A DNA stretch of 64,000 nucleotides from Urbifossiella sp046350095 (lineage in GTDB: Bacteria > Planctomycetota > Planctomycetia > Gemmatales > Gemmataceae). The notes under the pieces are model-generated. The model ran no database searches and was not told the origin of the DNA. It saw only the letters and a program-made list of their open reading frames with translations. Shown here one piece after another: positions 43,140 through 52,401 of the stretch. The DNA lies in NCBI GenBank assembly GCA_046350095.1, contig JAXMBA010000003.1:124001-188000 (forward strand), in the 5' to 3' direction. Position 1 is the first letter of the stretch. Every line of letters starts with the position of its first letter. The position numbers and the translations under genes are program-made.

Positions 43140-45449
43140 CTAGCGCCCCAGGTGCCGGGCCAGGAACGCGAACGTGCCGCGGCTGAACACCCGGTGCCCG
43201 CCCACCTGGTATTCGATCTCCGTCCGCGCCGGCAGCTTCAGCCGGTTCGCGTACAGGTAGCGGACCTTCGCGTACTCGTAGCTCACCATCTCGTCGGTGC
43301 CGACGCCGTCGTCGTGGCCGCGCTCTACCATGAACGGCCGCGGCGCGATCAGGTACGCCATCTCCGCGTAGTTGAACGTGTTCCCCAGGTCGAACTCGAC
43401 CATCTCGTACTCGCCCGTCCACATGTAGCTGCGGTCCAGGTCCACGGACACGTTCTTGCCCACCCACTCGTTGAAGTCGCCGGAGCAGATCGACAGGCAG
43501 TAGCGCATCTCGACCGCCGGCACGCGCATCGCCGTCTTGCCGCCGTAGCTCAGGCCGTAGAACGCGATGCGGGTGTGGTCCACGTACGGGAGCGTGACGA
43601 GCCAGTCGATGGTGCGCTGGTGCTGGCGGATGATGAAGCTGAACAGCGACAGCTTCAGCGGGTTCGCCTTCCGCTGCAGCTGCCGGAAGTGGTTCTGGCC
43701 GATATACGGGTTCTGCGGCGCGTACACGATGTAGCCCTGCTCGACGAGCCGCCGCGAGAAGTGGTCGTAGACGGGGCTCTTCTCCACGTCGATGGTGCTG
43801 CGCGGGGTGCCTTCGAGCCCGTGCTGGCACACCACCACCGGCCGCTTCTCGCCGGCCTTCAGGTCTTTCGGCAGCAGCAGGATGCCGAGCGCGAACACGT
43901 CGTCGTACACGTCGAGCACGACTTCGTGGCCGGTGAACTTCTCCTCGTCGTACACCTGCCGCGTCCGCGGGTTCAGCGGCATTGTCGGCTCCGGCAGCTT
44001 GCCGATGACCTCGCTGTGGAAGTACTCGCGGAGCCCGTCGGACGACTTCTGCCACGCCTCGGGCGCACTGGCGTCGGCCTTCGCCCAGAAGGCGCGGCGG
44101 ACGCCCTCGCTGTCGCGCCACAGCTTCTGCGTGAACACCACCAACTGGTCGAACTGCCGCTTGTGGCGCTTGGCGATTTCGAGCGGCGGGAGCGGGTTCG
44201 CCCTGGTGTACTGTGGCACGTTGTCGGTGTGAGTGCCGAGCACCATCGACAGGACGTGCGCGTCGCCGTCGATGTGGAGCTTGTCGCCGTGCAGCGCCCG
44301 CGCCCGCTTCATCTCGGCCTCGTAGGCGGCCACGTCCGGCGGCGCGAGTTTGCCGGGGGCGGCGCCGCCCCGGCCGCTCACGGGCGCGAGCGGCCCGGGC
44401 CAGCTCGGCCACGCCAGGAACGGGTGGAGCGTCTTGCCGTCGGCCGCCACCGGGTCCGTCTGCGGCTCCACCGGCATGAACCGGCCGGCGATGAGCAGGT
44501 TCAACTCGGCGGTGCCGAATTCGGTCAGCTGGCCCCACAGGTTGCGGTCGATCGGCCGGTCCCACGTCGTCTCGGCGGGCACGATGTCGCCGAGCGGGGC
44601 CACGAACTTGATGCGCGGGTCGAGCGCGCCGGCGAAGCGCGCCAGGTACGCCCCCTCGCCGTGACCGTACACGGCGACGCGCTTGCCGGCATCGCCGGGG
44701 GTATTGGCGACGAGCCAGTCCACGCCGGCGAGGATCTTCTGCACCTCGTAGCCGGGCATGGTGCGGCCCATCTCGTAGGCCATGCGGTGGACGAACTCGC
44801 GGTGCGGCAGGTTCGTCTGCCGGCCGAGCTTCGGGTTCCCCGAGTGCGTGTCGCCGCGGTCGATGAGCACGGGCACGAGCACTCGGAACTGGTGAGCGAT
44901 GTCGGGAGCGATCTGCACCGACACGGGCACGCCCGGCGCGAGGCCGCACACCTGCTCCGGCGTCCAGCCCGCGTGCGGCACCACGACCGCGACGCCCTTC
45001 GCCTTCCCCTTCGGCTCCAGCAGCAGCCCCTCGGCGTCCACGCCGGGCAGTACCGCCCAGCGGACGTTGAACACGCGGAAGGCGTCCGTCTCGCCGACGA
45101 GCGCGGATTGTGTCGGGCTGCTGACAAATTCGAGCCGTGGTTCGAGCCGCTGGTCCACGACGCCGAGGTACTTGCGGAGCCGCTCGCGGTTCGGCCCGAC
45201 GGACTTCTCGAAGTCGTCCTGGCTGTCGAAGTTCGGCTTCCAGCGCGCGGCACGCTGCTTCACCGAGTCGGCGGTGGCTCGGTCGAGGTACTTGTGGAGG
45301 CCGGCGACCATCTTCTTGGCGAGGTCGCCGGTGTCGGTGAGCGGCTTCGTGTTGGGCAGCTCGGCGGATCGGAGAGGAGGAATTAACCACAGAGTCACAG
45401 AGAGCACAGAGAGAAGACGAAGCCCGAGGGAGAGACCGTTCTTCGCCAT
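43140..45449 (-). CDS. Two-domain secreted alpha/beta hydrolase (esterase-like)
   Basis: A 769-residue protein. The signal peptide (MAKNGLSLGL, then RLLSVLSVTLWLIPPL) is partly encoded by hairpin G. Domain 1 (about 90-300) is an alpha/beta hydrolase with GHGEG (262-266), where Gly264 replaces the nucleophile Ser, so it is probably inactive. Domain 2 (about 500-769) has CQHGLEGT and GLSYG with Ser634 as likely nucleophile, matching the Abhydrolase_7 group near acetylxylan esterases. It may remove acetyl or other ester groups from polysaccharides outside the cytoplasm. The ATG at 45449 is chosen because the signal follows it directly. Confidence 0.8.
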   Translation of the reverse strand: MAKNGLSLGLRLLSVLSVTLWLIPPLRSAELPNTKPLTDTGDLAKKMVAGLHKYLDRATADSVKQRAARWKPNFDSQDDFEKSVGPNRERLRKYLGVVDQRLEPRLEFVSSPTQSALVGETDAFRVFNVRWAVLPGVDAEGLLLEPKGKAKGVAVVVPHAGWTPEQVCGLAPGVPVSVQIAPDIAHQFRVLVPVLIDRGDTHSGNPKLGRQTNLPHREFVHRMAYEMGRTMPGYEVQKILAGVDWLVANTPGDAGKRVAVYGHGEGAYLARFAGALDPRIKFVAPLGDIVPAETTWDRPIDRNLWGQLTEFGTAELNLLIAGRFMPVEPQTDPVAADGKTLHPFLAWPSWPGPLAPVSGRGGAAPGKLAPPDVAAYEAEMKRARALHGDKLHIDGDAHVLSMVLGTHTDNVPQYTRANPLPPLEIAKRHKRQFDQLVVFTQKLWRDSEGVRRAFWAKADASAPEAWQKSSDGLREYFHSEVIGKLPEPTMPLNPRTRQVYDEEKFTGHEVVLDVYDDVFALGILLLPKDLKAGEKRPVVVCQHGLEGTPRSTIDVEKSPVYDHFSRRLVEQGYIVYAPQNPYIGQNHFRQLQRKANPLKLSLFSFIIRQHQRTIDWLVTLPYVDHTRIAFYGLSYGGKTAMRVPAVEMRYCLSICSGDFNEWVGKNVSVDLDRSYMWTGEYEMVEFDLGNTFNYAEMAYLIAPRPFMVERGHDDGVGTDEMVSYEYAKVRYLYANRLKLPARTEIEYQVGGHRVFSRGTFAFLARHLGR

Positions 45450-45499
45450 GTCCCGGCTCCTGGATTTCTCTCGGTGCTCTCGGTGACTCTGTGGTGAAT
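45382..45499. repeat. Long inverted repeat (hairpin G) overlapping a signal peptide
   Basis: Left arm 45382-45414 and right arm 45467-45499 match over 33 bases with three mismatches. The arms are built from the word cacagag (ccacagagtcacagagagca). The left arm, read on the minus strand, encodes residues 13-23 of the esterase signal peptide (LSVLSVTLWLI). The right arm lies upstream of that gene. The loop contains the start codon. Confidence 0.93.
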
Positions 45500-45508
45500 C
45501 CGGTTTTC

Positions 45509-46594
45509 TCAGAACAGTTCCGTCACCGGCCGCGCCGGGTACACCGCGACGGGCGCCCCGTCCGGCCCCGGCATCGTCGCGCCCGACGACACACCCATCG
45601 CGTGAAACACCGTCGCCACCAACTCCGGCGGCGTGACGGGGCGGTCGGTGGGTTCGCTGCCGGTGGCGTCGGAGCGGCCGACCACGCGGCCGCCCTGCAC
45701 CCCGCCGCCGGCGACGATCGCCGTCCAGCAGCCGGCCCAGTGGTCGCGGCCGCCGTTGGCGTTGAGCCGCGGCGTGCGGCCGAACTCGCCCACGGCCACG
45801 ACCAGCGTCGTGTCGAGGAGGCCGCGGGCGTCGAGGTCGGTGAGCAGCGCCGAGAACGCGGCGTCGAACGACGGGGCGACGGTGTCGCGGTAATCGTGTA
45901 GCGTGGTGTTCAGCGAGCCGCGGTCGGCGTGGCAGTCCCACGAGGGCGCGTCGAACACCGTGGTGAACTGGTTGATGGTGAAGAACCGCGTGCCCCGTTC
46001 GATCACGCTCGGGGCGAACTCGCAGGCGTCACGGAATGCGAGTCTCGACGTGCAGGGCGGGTATGGGAATGCGGGCGACACCGGAAGGAAGCCGGCATCC
46101 TGTCCGCAGCCGACGCGGATGCCGGTGTCGATGTCGCCGGTCGGCAGGCGCCACCACGGGTTACTGTCGCCGCCCCGGCCGTTGAGGAAGTTCAACACCG
46201 CCCCCGCGCTCGGCCACGCGGGGCCGTCGCGGAACAGGCGGCCGGTGTTGTTCAGCTGTAACCCGGCCTCGTGGATCGGCGGCGCGTCGTGGTGCATCGA
46301 GCGGATCAGGCTGAACTTGTCGGCCAGCCCCGCGAGCTTCGGGAACAGCTCGCTCAGGTACACGCCGGGCACGTGCGTCGGGATCGGGGCGAAGGGGCCG
46401 CGCACCTCGGCGGGGGCGTCCGGCTTCGGGTCGAACGTGTCGAGGTGGCTCGGGCCGCCGACCAGGTTGATGAAGATGCACGCCTTCGCGCTGCCCACCA
46501 GCGGCGCGGCGGGGGCGAGGCCCGGGGTGGCGGCGACGGCCGCGCCGGCGGCGGCGGTGCGGAGGAAGTCGCGGCGGGTGGGGTCGGTCGGCAT
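45509..46594 (-). CDS. Shorter DUF1501 family protein with Tat signal
   Basis: A 361-residue protein with a Tat signal (DPTRRDFLRTAAAGAAVAATPG). DUF1501 motifs are NLVGGPSHLDTFDPKP, SVIERGTRFFTINQF, LVVAVGEFGRTPR and RDHWAGCWTAIVAGGG. It is shorter than the other two DUF1501 proteins in the window because the middle segment is reduced. A DUF1549/1553 gene is found only at 49443, on the other strand. A thioredoxin gene lies upstream in the same direction. Confidence 0.88.
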   Translation of the reverse strand: MPTDPTRRDFLRTAAAGAAVAATPGLAPAAPLVGSAKACIFINLVGGPSHLDTFDPKPDAPAEVRGPFAPIPTHVPGVYLSELFPKLAGLADKFSLIRSMHHDAPPIHEAGLQLNNTGRLFRDGPAWPSAGAVLNFLNGRGGDSNPWWRLPTGDIDTGIRVGCGQDAGFLPVSPAFPYPPCTSRLAFRDACEFAPSVIERGTRFFTINQFTTVFDAPSWDCHADRGSLNTTLHDYRDTVAPSFDAAFSALLTDLDARGLLDTTLVVAVGEFGRTPRLNANGGRDHWAGCWTAIVAGGGVQGGRVVGRSDATGSEPTDRPVTPPELVATVFHAMGVSSGATMPGPDGAPVAVYPARPVTELF

Positions 46595-46605
46595 GGGGTG
46601 GCCCC

Positions 46606-46636
46606 GGCGGGTGGGAACGGCCCCATCCTACCCGCC
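46606..46636. repeat. Short hairpin between thioredoxin and DUF1501 genes
   Basis: ggcgggtggga at 46606-46616 pairs with 46626-46636 with one mismatch and a 9-base loop. It may be a terminator stem after the thioredoxin gene, but no T-tract is present. Confidence 0.45.
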
Positions 46637-46663
46637 CGACGGCCGGATGCAACCACGCAGCCG

Positions 46664-47224
46664 TCAGTCGCCGTGCGCCCGTCGCAGCCGCGGGGAGAGG
46701 CGGAGAATCCACTGCACGCGCTCGAACTCGTCCAGCCAGTCCTGCACCACCTGCGCCGCCATCGGGTCGGTCTTCGACACCAGCCCCGTGGCGCAGCTCT
46801 CGCCGGCCAGCTGCGCCGCGAGTGCGCGGTAGCGGGCCAGCGTCCGCTCGCCGTAGCGGGCCACCTCGAAGCCGTCCTCGGAGAAGAACACCGCCACCGG
46901 CACGCGGTTGCCGCCGTTCACCTGCAAGGCCCGCTGCACGTCGGCGTGCTCGTCGCGGTCCAGGTAGCGGACCTTCAGCACCGGCGCCGTCTCGGCGAAC
47001 CGCTCGAACGCCGGGCACTGGGCGACGCAGTCGCCGCACCACGCCCCGGCCAGCACCAGCACGTTCGTCTCGCGCGTGAACCGGCCGAGGAGCTGCTTTT
47101 GGGCGTCGGTGAGCGTGATCGCCGCGTGCGCCGCGGCCCAGCGCGACTTGTCGGACGCGCTGCCGTAGCGGTCCAGGAACGCCGGCAGCGGCAGGGCGTC
47201 GGCGAACGACTCGAAGAGGTTCAT
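46664..47224 (-). CDS. Thioredoxin-fold protein
   Basis: A 186-residue protein with a thioredoxin-like domain (NVLVLAGAWCGDCVAQCPAF, CxxC active site WCGDC, and NRVPVAVFFSEDG with a cis-Pro). It lacks a signal peptide, so it is probably cytosolic. The extra C-terminal helix-rich part is common in bacterial thioredoxin-family proteins of this length. The ATG at 47224 is chosen. An alternative GTG at 47248 would overlap the upstream stop (GTGA) and give translational coupling with the PPC-domain gene. Confidence 0.85.
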   Translation of the reverse strand: MNLFESFADALPLPAFLDRYGSASDKSRWAAAHAAITLTDAQKQLLGRFTRETNVLVLAGAWCGDCVAQCPAFERFAETAPVLKVRYLDRDEHADVQRALQVNGGNRVPVAVFFSEDGFEVARYGERTLARYRALAAQLAGESCATGLVSKTDPMAAQVVQDWLDEFERVQWILRLSPRLRRAHGD

Positions 47225-47244
47225 CGCGGGTTCCCGGGGCGAAG

Positions 47245-49311
47245 TCACTTCTTGTCCTTGTCCTTCTTCGGCTCGTCCTTCTTCGGCTCGACCTTCTTTG
47301 GCTCCACGATGTCGGCCACGATCGGCGGCGGCGTCACGGCGTAGTCCTTGCCGCCCACCTTCGACGTCGCCCGGATCACCAGCGGCGCCGGGCCGAGCGG
47401 CACGTCCGCGGCCGTGGTCACCGCCAGATCGCCCTTCGTGGCGCCCTTCGCCAGCGCGCCCTTGGGCGCGACTGTCACCTTCGCCGGGGCGAACAGCGGG
47501 GCCAGGGCGATGTCGCCGTCGGCCTCCTTCTCGCGCTTCGCCTCCACCAGCAGCTTGCCGCCCTTCCCCTTCTCCAGGCTGGCCGGGTCGAGCTTCAGCG
47601 CCACCGCGAACGGCGCATTCTCCACCACCGCCACCGCGCAGCCGTCCAGGAACTCGAGCGGCGGGTTCGACATGCCGCCGAACGTCGTCTTCACCAGGTC
47701 CGTGAGCTGGCCGTACCGCACCGCGTCGCCGGCGGTCGCCTTCACGCGGAAGGCCAGCGGCCCCGGCTTCGCCCCGGCCTTCACCAGCAGCGGCACGAAC
47801 GCCTGCGTGGCGCCCGCCGGCAGCGTCACCTTGCCGCTCAGGTCGGGGCCGCCGTCGATGCTCAGCTCCACCGGCCCGGCGTACCCGTTGAGGCGCGCCA
47901 CGTTCGCCACCGCGACCGCCGTGCCGCCGCCGGCGGACGCCTCGTAGCGGTCCAGCGCCAGCGTCACCGCCACGTCCGGCCCGGCCGGCACCACGGACAG
48001 GTGGTACACCTCGTTCGGCCCGAACAGGTAGTTCAGGTGCTCGCAGGCGATCACGTAGTCGCCGTCGGCCGGGGGCGTGAACTCGAACCGCGTCGGCAGC
48101 GCCGCCGGGTTGCTCTTGGCCAGCTCGGCGCCCTTCGCGTCCAGCACCCGCACCAGCACCTCGGTCGGGGCGTTCACCTCGTAGGTGAGCGCGGCGATCA
48201 CCAGCTTCTGCCCCTTCTTCCCGGCGATCTTGAAGTGGTCCGTGTCACCCTTGCTGCCGAACTTCGCCGACACGCCGCCCGGCACCGGCAGCGGGTTGGC
48301 CTTCGCCGGCTCGTTGTTCGGCTCCGCCTCCACCGACTCGGGGTGGCTGCTGACGATCACCGGCACCGGCCAGCCGCTCGGGCCGCCGGCGCGCTTGGGG
48401 GCCACGTTCACGCCCGCGGCCGAAGTCGGCACCTTCAGCGTGACGGGCGGCAGTTCCTCGGCGCCGGGGCCGGCGAAGCCGACCTTCGCGTCCTTGCCGG
48501 CCTGCACGGCCAGCGGGAACGCCGTCGTCGCGCCGGGGAAGTCGCCGATGCGGAGGCGGTAGAAGAAGTCGGCGCCGCCGCGGTACGTCGTGTCGCGGAC
48601 CTCGACGATCACCTCGCCGGCGGCCGGGAACGTGTGCGTCAGCCGGGCGTCGGCCTGGAGGCCGGGCGTGTCGTCGGCGTACTTGTCGATCAGCTCGCGC
48701 TTCGTCGCCCCGTCGTGGAGCACGACGATGGGGTCGAGCGGCGAGCCGATGCGGCGGGCCAGCACCTCGAACGTCAGCCGCTGGCCGGCGCTCACCTTCA
48801 GCTTGAAGAAGTCGGACGCCTCCGCGTCGGTGCGGCCGAGCACGACGCACGGCGCCGGCACCGGCTGGGCCGTGTCCTTCGTGCGGTTGGCGTCGGTCTC
48901 GGCGACGGCCGGCAGGTCGTCCACCACGAACGGCCGGAGGTTGGAGACGCCGTGCTTTGTCGCCGCCCGCAGGCCGTACAGCCCGACCGCGGCGTCGGCC
49001 GGCAGCGTCACCTTCACCTTCACCTTGGCGGCGTCGGCCTTCGCGTCGGCGACCACTTCCGCCTTCGCGCCGGGGCACGACACGACGACGCCGGTGGCGT
49101 CGGCGAGGTTGCCGCCGGGGAGGGTGAGTTCGGCCGTCTCGCCGGGCTTGGCGCCGAGGTTGGCGGCGCTCGTCAGGCTCGGCGCCTGCGGGGCCGCCGG
49201 CACGACGAGCGGCTTCGGCTGGCCGGTGGCGGTCGGGTTGCCGCCGAACACGACGAGGAGCCCGAACCCGGTGGCGAAGGCGGCGAGCGCCCAAACGGGG
49301 CGGCGGGACAT
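47245..49311 (-). CDS. Secreted PPC-domain (pre-peptidase C-terminal) protein
   Basis: A 688-residue exported protein. The signal peptide (SRRPVWALAAFATGFGLLVVFGG) is followed by beta-sandwich domains. Two segments match the PPC pattern (DFFKLKVSAGQRLTFEVLARR and DHFKIAGKKGQKLVIAALTYE). Planctomycete PPC proteins are often found beside DUF1549/DUF1553 and DUF1501 genes, as here. The C-terminus is a lysine-rich tail (PKKDEPKKDKDKK). It is divergent from the DUF1549/1553 gene at 49443. Function unproven. Confidence 0.82.
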   Translation of the reverse strand: MSRRPVWALAAFATGFGLLVVFGGNPTATGQPKPLVVPAAPQAPSLTSAANLGAKPGETAELTLPGGNLADATGVVVSCPGAKAEVVADAKADAAKVKVKVTLPADAAVGLYGLRAATKHGVSNLRPFVVDDLPAVAETDANRTKDTAQPVPAPCVVLGRTDAEASDFFKLKVSAGQRLTFEVLARRIGSPLDPIVVLHDGATKRELIDKYADDTPGLQADARLTHTFPAAGEVIVEVRDTTYRGGADFFYRLRIGDFPGATTAFPLAVQAGKDAKVGFAGPGAEELPPVTLKVPTSAAGVNVAPKRAGGPSGWPVPVIVSSHPESVEAEPNNEPAKANPLPVPGGVSAKFGSKGDTDHFKIAGKKGQKLVIAALTYEVNAPTEVLVRVLDAKGAELAKSNPAALPTRFEFTPPADGDYVIACEHLNYLFGPNEVYHLSVVPAGPDVAVTLALDRYEASAGGGTAVAVANVARLNGYAGPVELSIDGGPDLSGKVTLPAGATQAFVPLLVKAGAKPGPLAFRVKATAGDAVRYGQLTDLVKTTFGGMSNPPLEFLDGCAVAVVENAPFAVALKLDPASLEKGKGGKLLVEAKREKEADGDIALAPLFAPAKVTVAPKGALAKGATKGDLAVTTAADVPLGPAPLVIRATSKVGGKDYAVTPPPIVADIVEPKKVEPKKDEPKKDKDKK

Positions 49312-49364
49312 GGCGGACCTCGGGAGAAGCGTGAACCGGCGGGATGCGGCGATGATACCGCGGC

Positions 49365-49385
49365 ACCCCGCCGAAGGCGAGGGGT
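49365..49385. repeat. Small hairpin in a divergent spacer
   Basis: accccgcc gaa ggcgaggggt: a stem with one bulge and a 3-base loop, between the PPC gene and the DUF1549/1553 gene. It may be an operator-like or small mobile palindrome. No promoter boxes can be assigned with confidence in this spacer. Confidence 0.45.
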
Positions 49386-49442
49386 AGCGTGCCCCGGCGC
49401 TTCGGGTTAGCATCGGGAGTGACCGCGTCCCCCGGGCCTGCC

Positions 49443-51779
49443 ATGCTCCTCCTCTTGCCTCTGCTCGCGCTCGCGCCCGCCGGGCCGCCAGCCCTGCCCC
49501 CGGCCAGCGCCGCGAAGGTCGAGTTCGACCGCGACGTGCGGCCGATCCTGGCGGCGCACTGCGTCGGCTGTCACGGGCCCGACAGGCAGAAGGGCGGCTT
49601 CCGCCTCGACGACCGCAAGAGCCTGCTCGACGGGGGCAACGGCGGCGCCGCGGTCGTCGTCGGCAAGAGCGCCGAGAGCCGACTGGTTCACGCCGTCGCG
49701 GGGGTGGGTGCGGACGCGAAGATGCCGCCGGGGAAGAACCCGTCGCTGACCGCGGCGCAGGTCGGCGTCCTCCGCGCGTGGATCGACGGCGGCGCGCCGT
49801 GGACCGGCGGCGCCATCGCCGCGCAGGCCGGCCCGGCGCGGCCGACGCACTGGGCGTTCGTCCGCCCCGCGCGGCCCGTGGTCCCGGGAATCGCCCCGAA
49901 CCCGATCGACGCGTTCATTCTCGCCCGGCTGCGGCAGGACGGGCTGACGCCGACCCCGGAGGCCGACCGCGCCACGCTGCTCCGCCGCCTGTCGTTCGAC
50001 CTCACCGGCCTGCCGCCGACGCCCGACGAGCTGGCCGCCTTCCTCGCAGACCAGAGCCCGGAAGCGTACCTGACGGTCGTCAACCGGCTGCTGGCGTCGC
50101 CGCACTTCGGCGAGCGCTGGGGCCGGCACTGGCTCGACCTCGCCCGCTACGCCGACAGCGACGGCTACGAGAAGGACACCGGCCGGCCGTTCGCGTGGCG
50201 CTACCGCGATTACGTGATCCGCGCCTTCAACGCCGACGTGCCCTACGACCGCTTCACCGTCGAGCAACTGGCCGGCGACCTGCTGCCGAACCCGACGCAG
50301 GAGCAGCGGATCGCCACCGGCTTCCACCGCAACACGCTGACGAACAAGGAGGGCGGCGCCGACCCGGAGGAGTTCCGCGTCGCCGCGTGCGTGGACCGCG
50401 TGAACACGACCGCGACCGTGTGGCTCGGCCTCACCGTCGGCTGCGCCCAGTGCCACGACCACAAGTACGACGCCATCTCGCAGCGCGAGTTCTACCAGCT
50501 GCTGGCGTTTTTCAACTCCGACCGCGAGGCCGACATCCCCGCCCCGCTGCCGGGCGAGGAGGAATCCCTGAAGGCCCGCCGCGCCGCGTTCGACGCCGAA
50601 GCCGCGAAACTGACCACGGCGGTCGCCGACGGCAGGGCGAAGAACCTCCCCGCGGCCGAGCTGGCGAAGCGGCAGAAGGCGCTGGCCGACCACGCCAAGA
50701 AGGCGCCGACCCCCACGCCGGCGATGACGCTGGCGCTCGGGCCGGCGCGGCCGACGCACGTGATGATCCGCGGCGACTTCCTCCGCAAAGGCGTGCGCGT
50801 CGAACCGGGGTTCCTGTCGGCGGTCGGCGGCGGCGCGGGCGCGACGCGGCTGGAGTTGGCGCGGTGGCTCGTGGCCGCGGAGAACCCGCTGACGGCACGC
50901 GTGGCGGCGAACTGGGTCTGGGGGAAGCTGTTCGGCCGCGGGCTGGTCGGCACGCCGGAAGACTTCGGCGTGCAGGGCGAGCGGCCGACGCACCCCGAGC
51001 TACTCGACTGGCTGGCGTGCGAGTTCGTGTCGCCGGCGAACGGCGAGCCGTGGTCGATCAAGGCGCTGATTCGCACCGTCGTCCTCAGCGCCGCCTACCG
51101 GCGCTCCGCGGCGGTGTCGCCCGAGTTGGCCGCCCGCGACCCGCTGAACCGCCTCCTCGCCCGGCAGTCGCGGCTGCGCCTCGAAGCGGAGCTCGTGCGC
51201 GACAACGCCCTCGCCGTGAGCGGCCTGCTGACGCAAACCGTCGGCGGCCCGTCGGTGCGGCCGCCGCAGCCGGCCGGCATCTCGGAACTCACCTACGCCA
51301 ACTCCGCCCGCTGGGTCGAGAGCACCGGCCCGGACCGCTACCGCCGCGGGCTGTACACGTGGTACCAGCGCACCAGCCCGTACCCGCAGCTGACGACGTT
51401 CGACGCCGCCGACGGCGCGGTCTGCACCGTGAAGCGCGAGCGATCGAACACGCCGCTCCAGGCGCTGACGGTGCTCAACGATCCGGTGTTCGTGGAGGCG
51501 GCGCAGGCGTTCGGGAAGCGCGTGCTGACGGAGACGCCGGGCCGCAGTGACGGCGAGCGGGTGGCGCACGCGGTGCGGCTGGCGCTGGGCCGCGCGCCGA
51601 CCGACGCTGAGCGCGCGCGGCTGCTGCGGCTACTGGCCGAGGCGCGGCCGGCGGCCGCGGACGCGGCGCGGGTGGTGGGCGCGTACCAGCCCGCGGGCGT
51701 GCCGCCGGTCGAGGCGGCCGCCTGGGTGCTGGTGGCGCGGGTGCTGCTGAACCTCGACGAGTTCGTGACCCGGGGTTGA
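49443..51779 (+). CDS. DUF1549/DUF1553 cytochrome-c-like protein (PSCyt)
   Basis: A 778-residue protein with a signal peptide (MLLLLPLLALAPAG). The PSCyt1 haem site is CVGCH (Cys40, Cys43, His44). DUF1549 follows with LTGLPPTPDEL, RHWLDLARYADSDG and the second CAQCHDHKYD. DUF1553 is at the C-terminus (LARWLVAAENPLTARVAANWVWGKLFG). It lacks the extra carbohydrate-binding-like insert of the protein at 29869. It is a single gene without an adjacent DUF1501 partner on its strand. Confidence 0.9.
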   Translation: MLLLLPLLALAPAGPPALPPASAAKVEFDRDVRPILAAHCVGCHGPDRQKGGFRLDDRKSLLDGGNGGAAVVVGKSAESRLVHAVAGVGADAKMPPGKNPSLTAAQVGVLRAWIDGGAPWTGGAIAAQAGPARPTHWAFVRPARPVVPGIAPNPIDAFILARLRQDGLTPTPEADRATLLRRLSFDLTGLPPTPDELAAFLADQSPEAYLTVVNRLLASPHFGERWGRHWLDLARYADSDGYEKDTGRPFAWRYRDYVIRAFNADVPYDRFTVEQLAGDLLPNPTQEQRIATGFHRNTLTNKEGGADPEEFRVAACVDRVNTTATVWLGLTVGCAQCHDHKYDAISQREFYQLLAFFNSDREADIPAPLPGEEESLKARRAAFDAEAAKLTTAVADGRAKNLPAAELAKRQKALADHAKKAPTPTPAMTLALGPARPTHVMIRGDFLRKGVRVEPGFLSAVGGGAGATRLELARWLVAAENPLTARVAANWVWGKLFGRGLVGTPEDFGVQGERPTHPELLDWLACEFVSPANGEPWSIKALIRTVVLSAAYRRSAAVSPELAARDPLNRLLARQSRLRLEAELVRDNALAVSGLLTQTVGGPSVRPPQPAGISELTYANSARWVESTGPDRYRRGLYTWYQRTSPYPQLTTFDAADGAVCTVKRERSNTPLQALTVLNDPVFVEAAQAFGKRVLTETPGRSDGERVAHAVRLALGRAPTDAERARLLRLLAEARPAAADAARVVGAYQPAGVPPVEAAAWVLVARVLLNLDEFVTRG

Positions 51780-51938
51780 CCGCAACGGCCTGACCCGGCC
51801 GCCGCCCGAAAAAAATATCGGCCCGCGCCGGATTTCATGTCCGGTATTTCTCCCCAATCTCGATTGACACGTCAGCCCCGGCGGGCACGGCTCCGCAGGC
51901 CGACGACCGGGTCCCACCCACCGACCCCCTCAACTCCC

Positions 51939-52373
51939 ATGCTCTGGCTACGCAGGGCCGCGCGCCCGCGGCCCGTCGTCCGCACCCGCCTGCGGCTCGA
52001 ATCCCTGTCCGACCGGATCACCCCGAGCGGGGACTACAGCGACTTCGTCCTTGGTAACCTCGCCGGCAACAGCGGCAGTGCCGTGGTCGTCGCCCCGCAG
52101 ATCGTCAACTTCGTCGGCGTGGAGACGGGCCTCGGGTGGTACCGGTTCACCGGCCGCGTCACCGGCTCGGCGACAATCGGCGGGCTGACGGTCACCTTCG
52201 GCGGCATCCCGGCGCTGGAGGGGAAGACGGCCACGACCCTGGCCGACGGGACGTTCAGCATCCTGGTAGCCGTGCAGACCAACGGCAGCGACTGCGGCAC
52301 GGCGTCAGCCCAGACGACGGCCGACGGCCTGGCGTCGAACATCGCCTACTACGAGATCAACCCGAGCTCGTGA
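51939..52373 (+). CDS. Small LEDR-motif exported-type protein
   Basis: A 144-residue protein. The N-terminus is basic (LWLRRAARPRPVVRTRLRL) and leads into LESLSDRITPSG, a form of the N-terminal LEDRxxP motif. The rest is a small beta-rich domain (VGVETGLGWYRFTGRVTGSATIGGLTVTFGG). I recognise no named family. The upstream spacer from 51780 holds an AT-rich patch and a TTGACA at 51864, but no convincing -10 box. Confidence 0.65.
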   Translation: MLWLRRAARPRPVVRTRLRLESLSDRITPSGDYSDFVLGNLAGNSGSAVVVAPQIVNFVGVETGLGWYRFTGRVTGSATIGGLTVTFGGIPALEGKTATTLADGTFSILVAVQTNGSDCGTASAQTTADGLASNIAYYEINPSS

Positions 52374-52401
52374 CCCGGCTCACACACCCGAGGTACGACC
52401 C

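Noticed and set aside
51864..51892. Promoter with TTGACA at 51864 before the small LEDR gene
   Set aside because: No acceptable -10 box follows at normal spacing in this GC-rich stretch.
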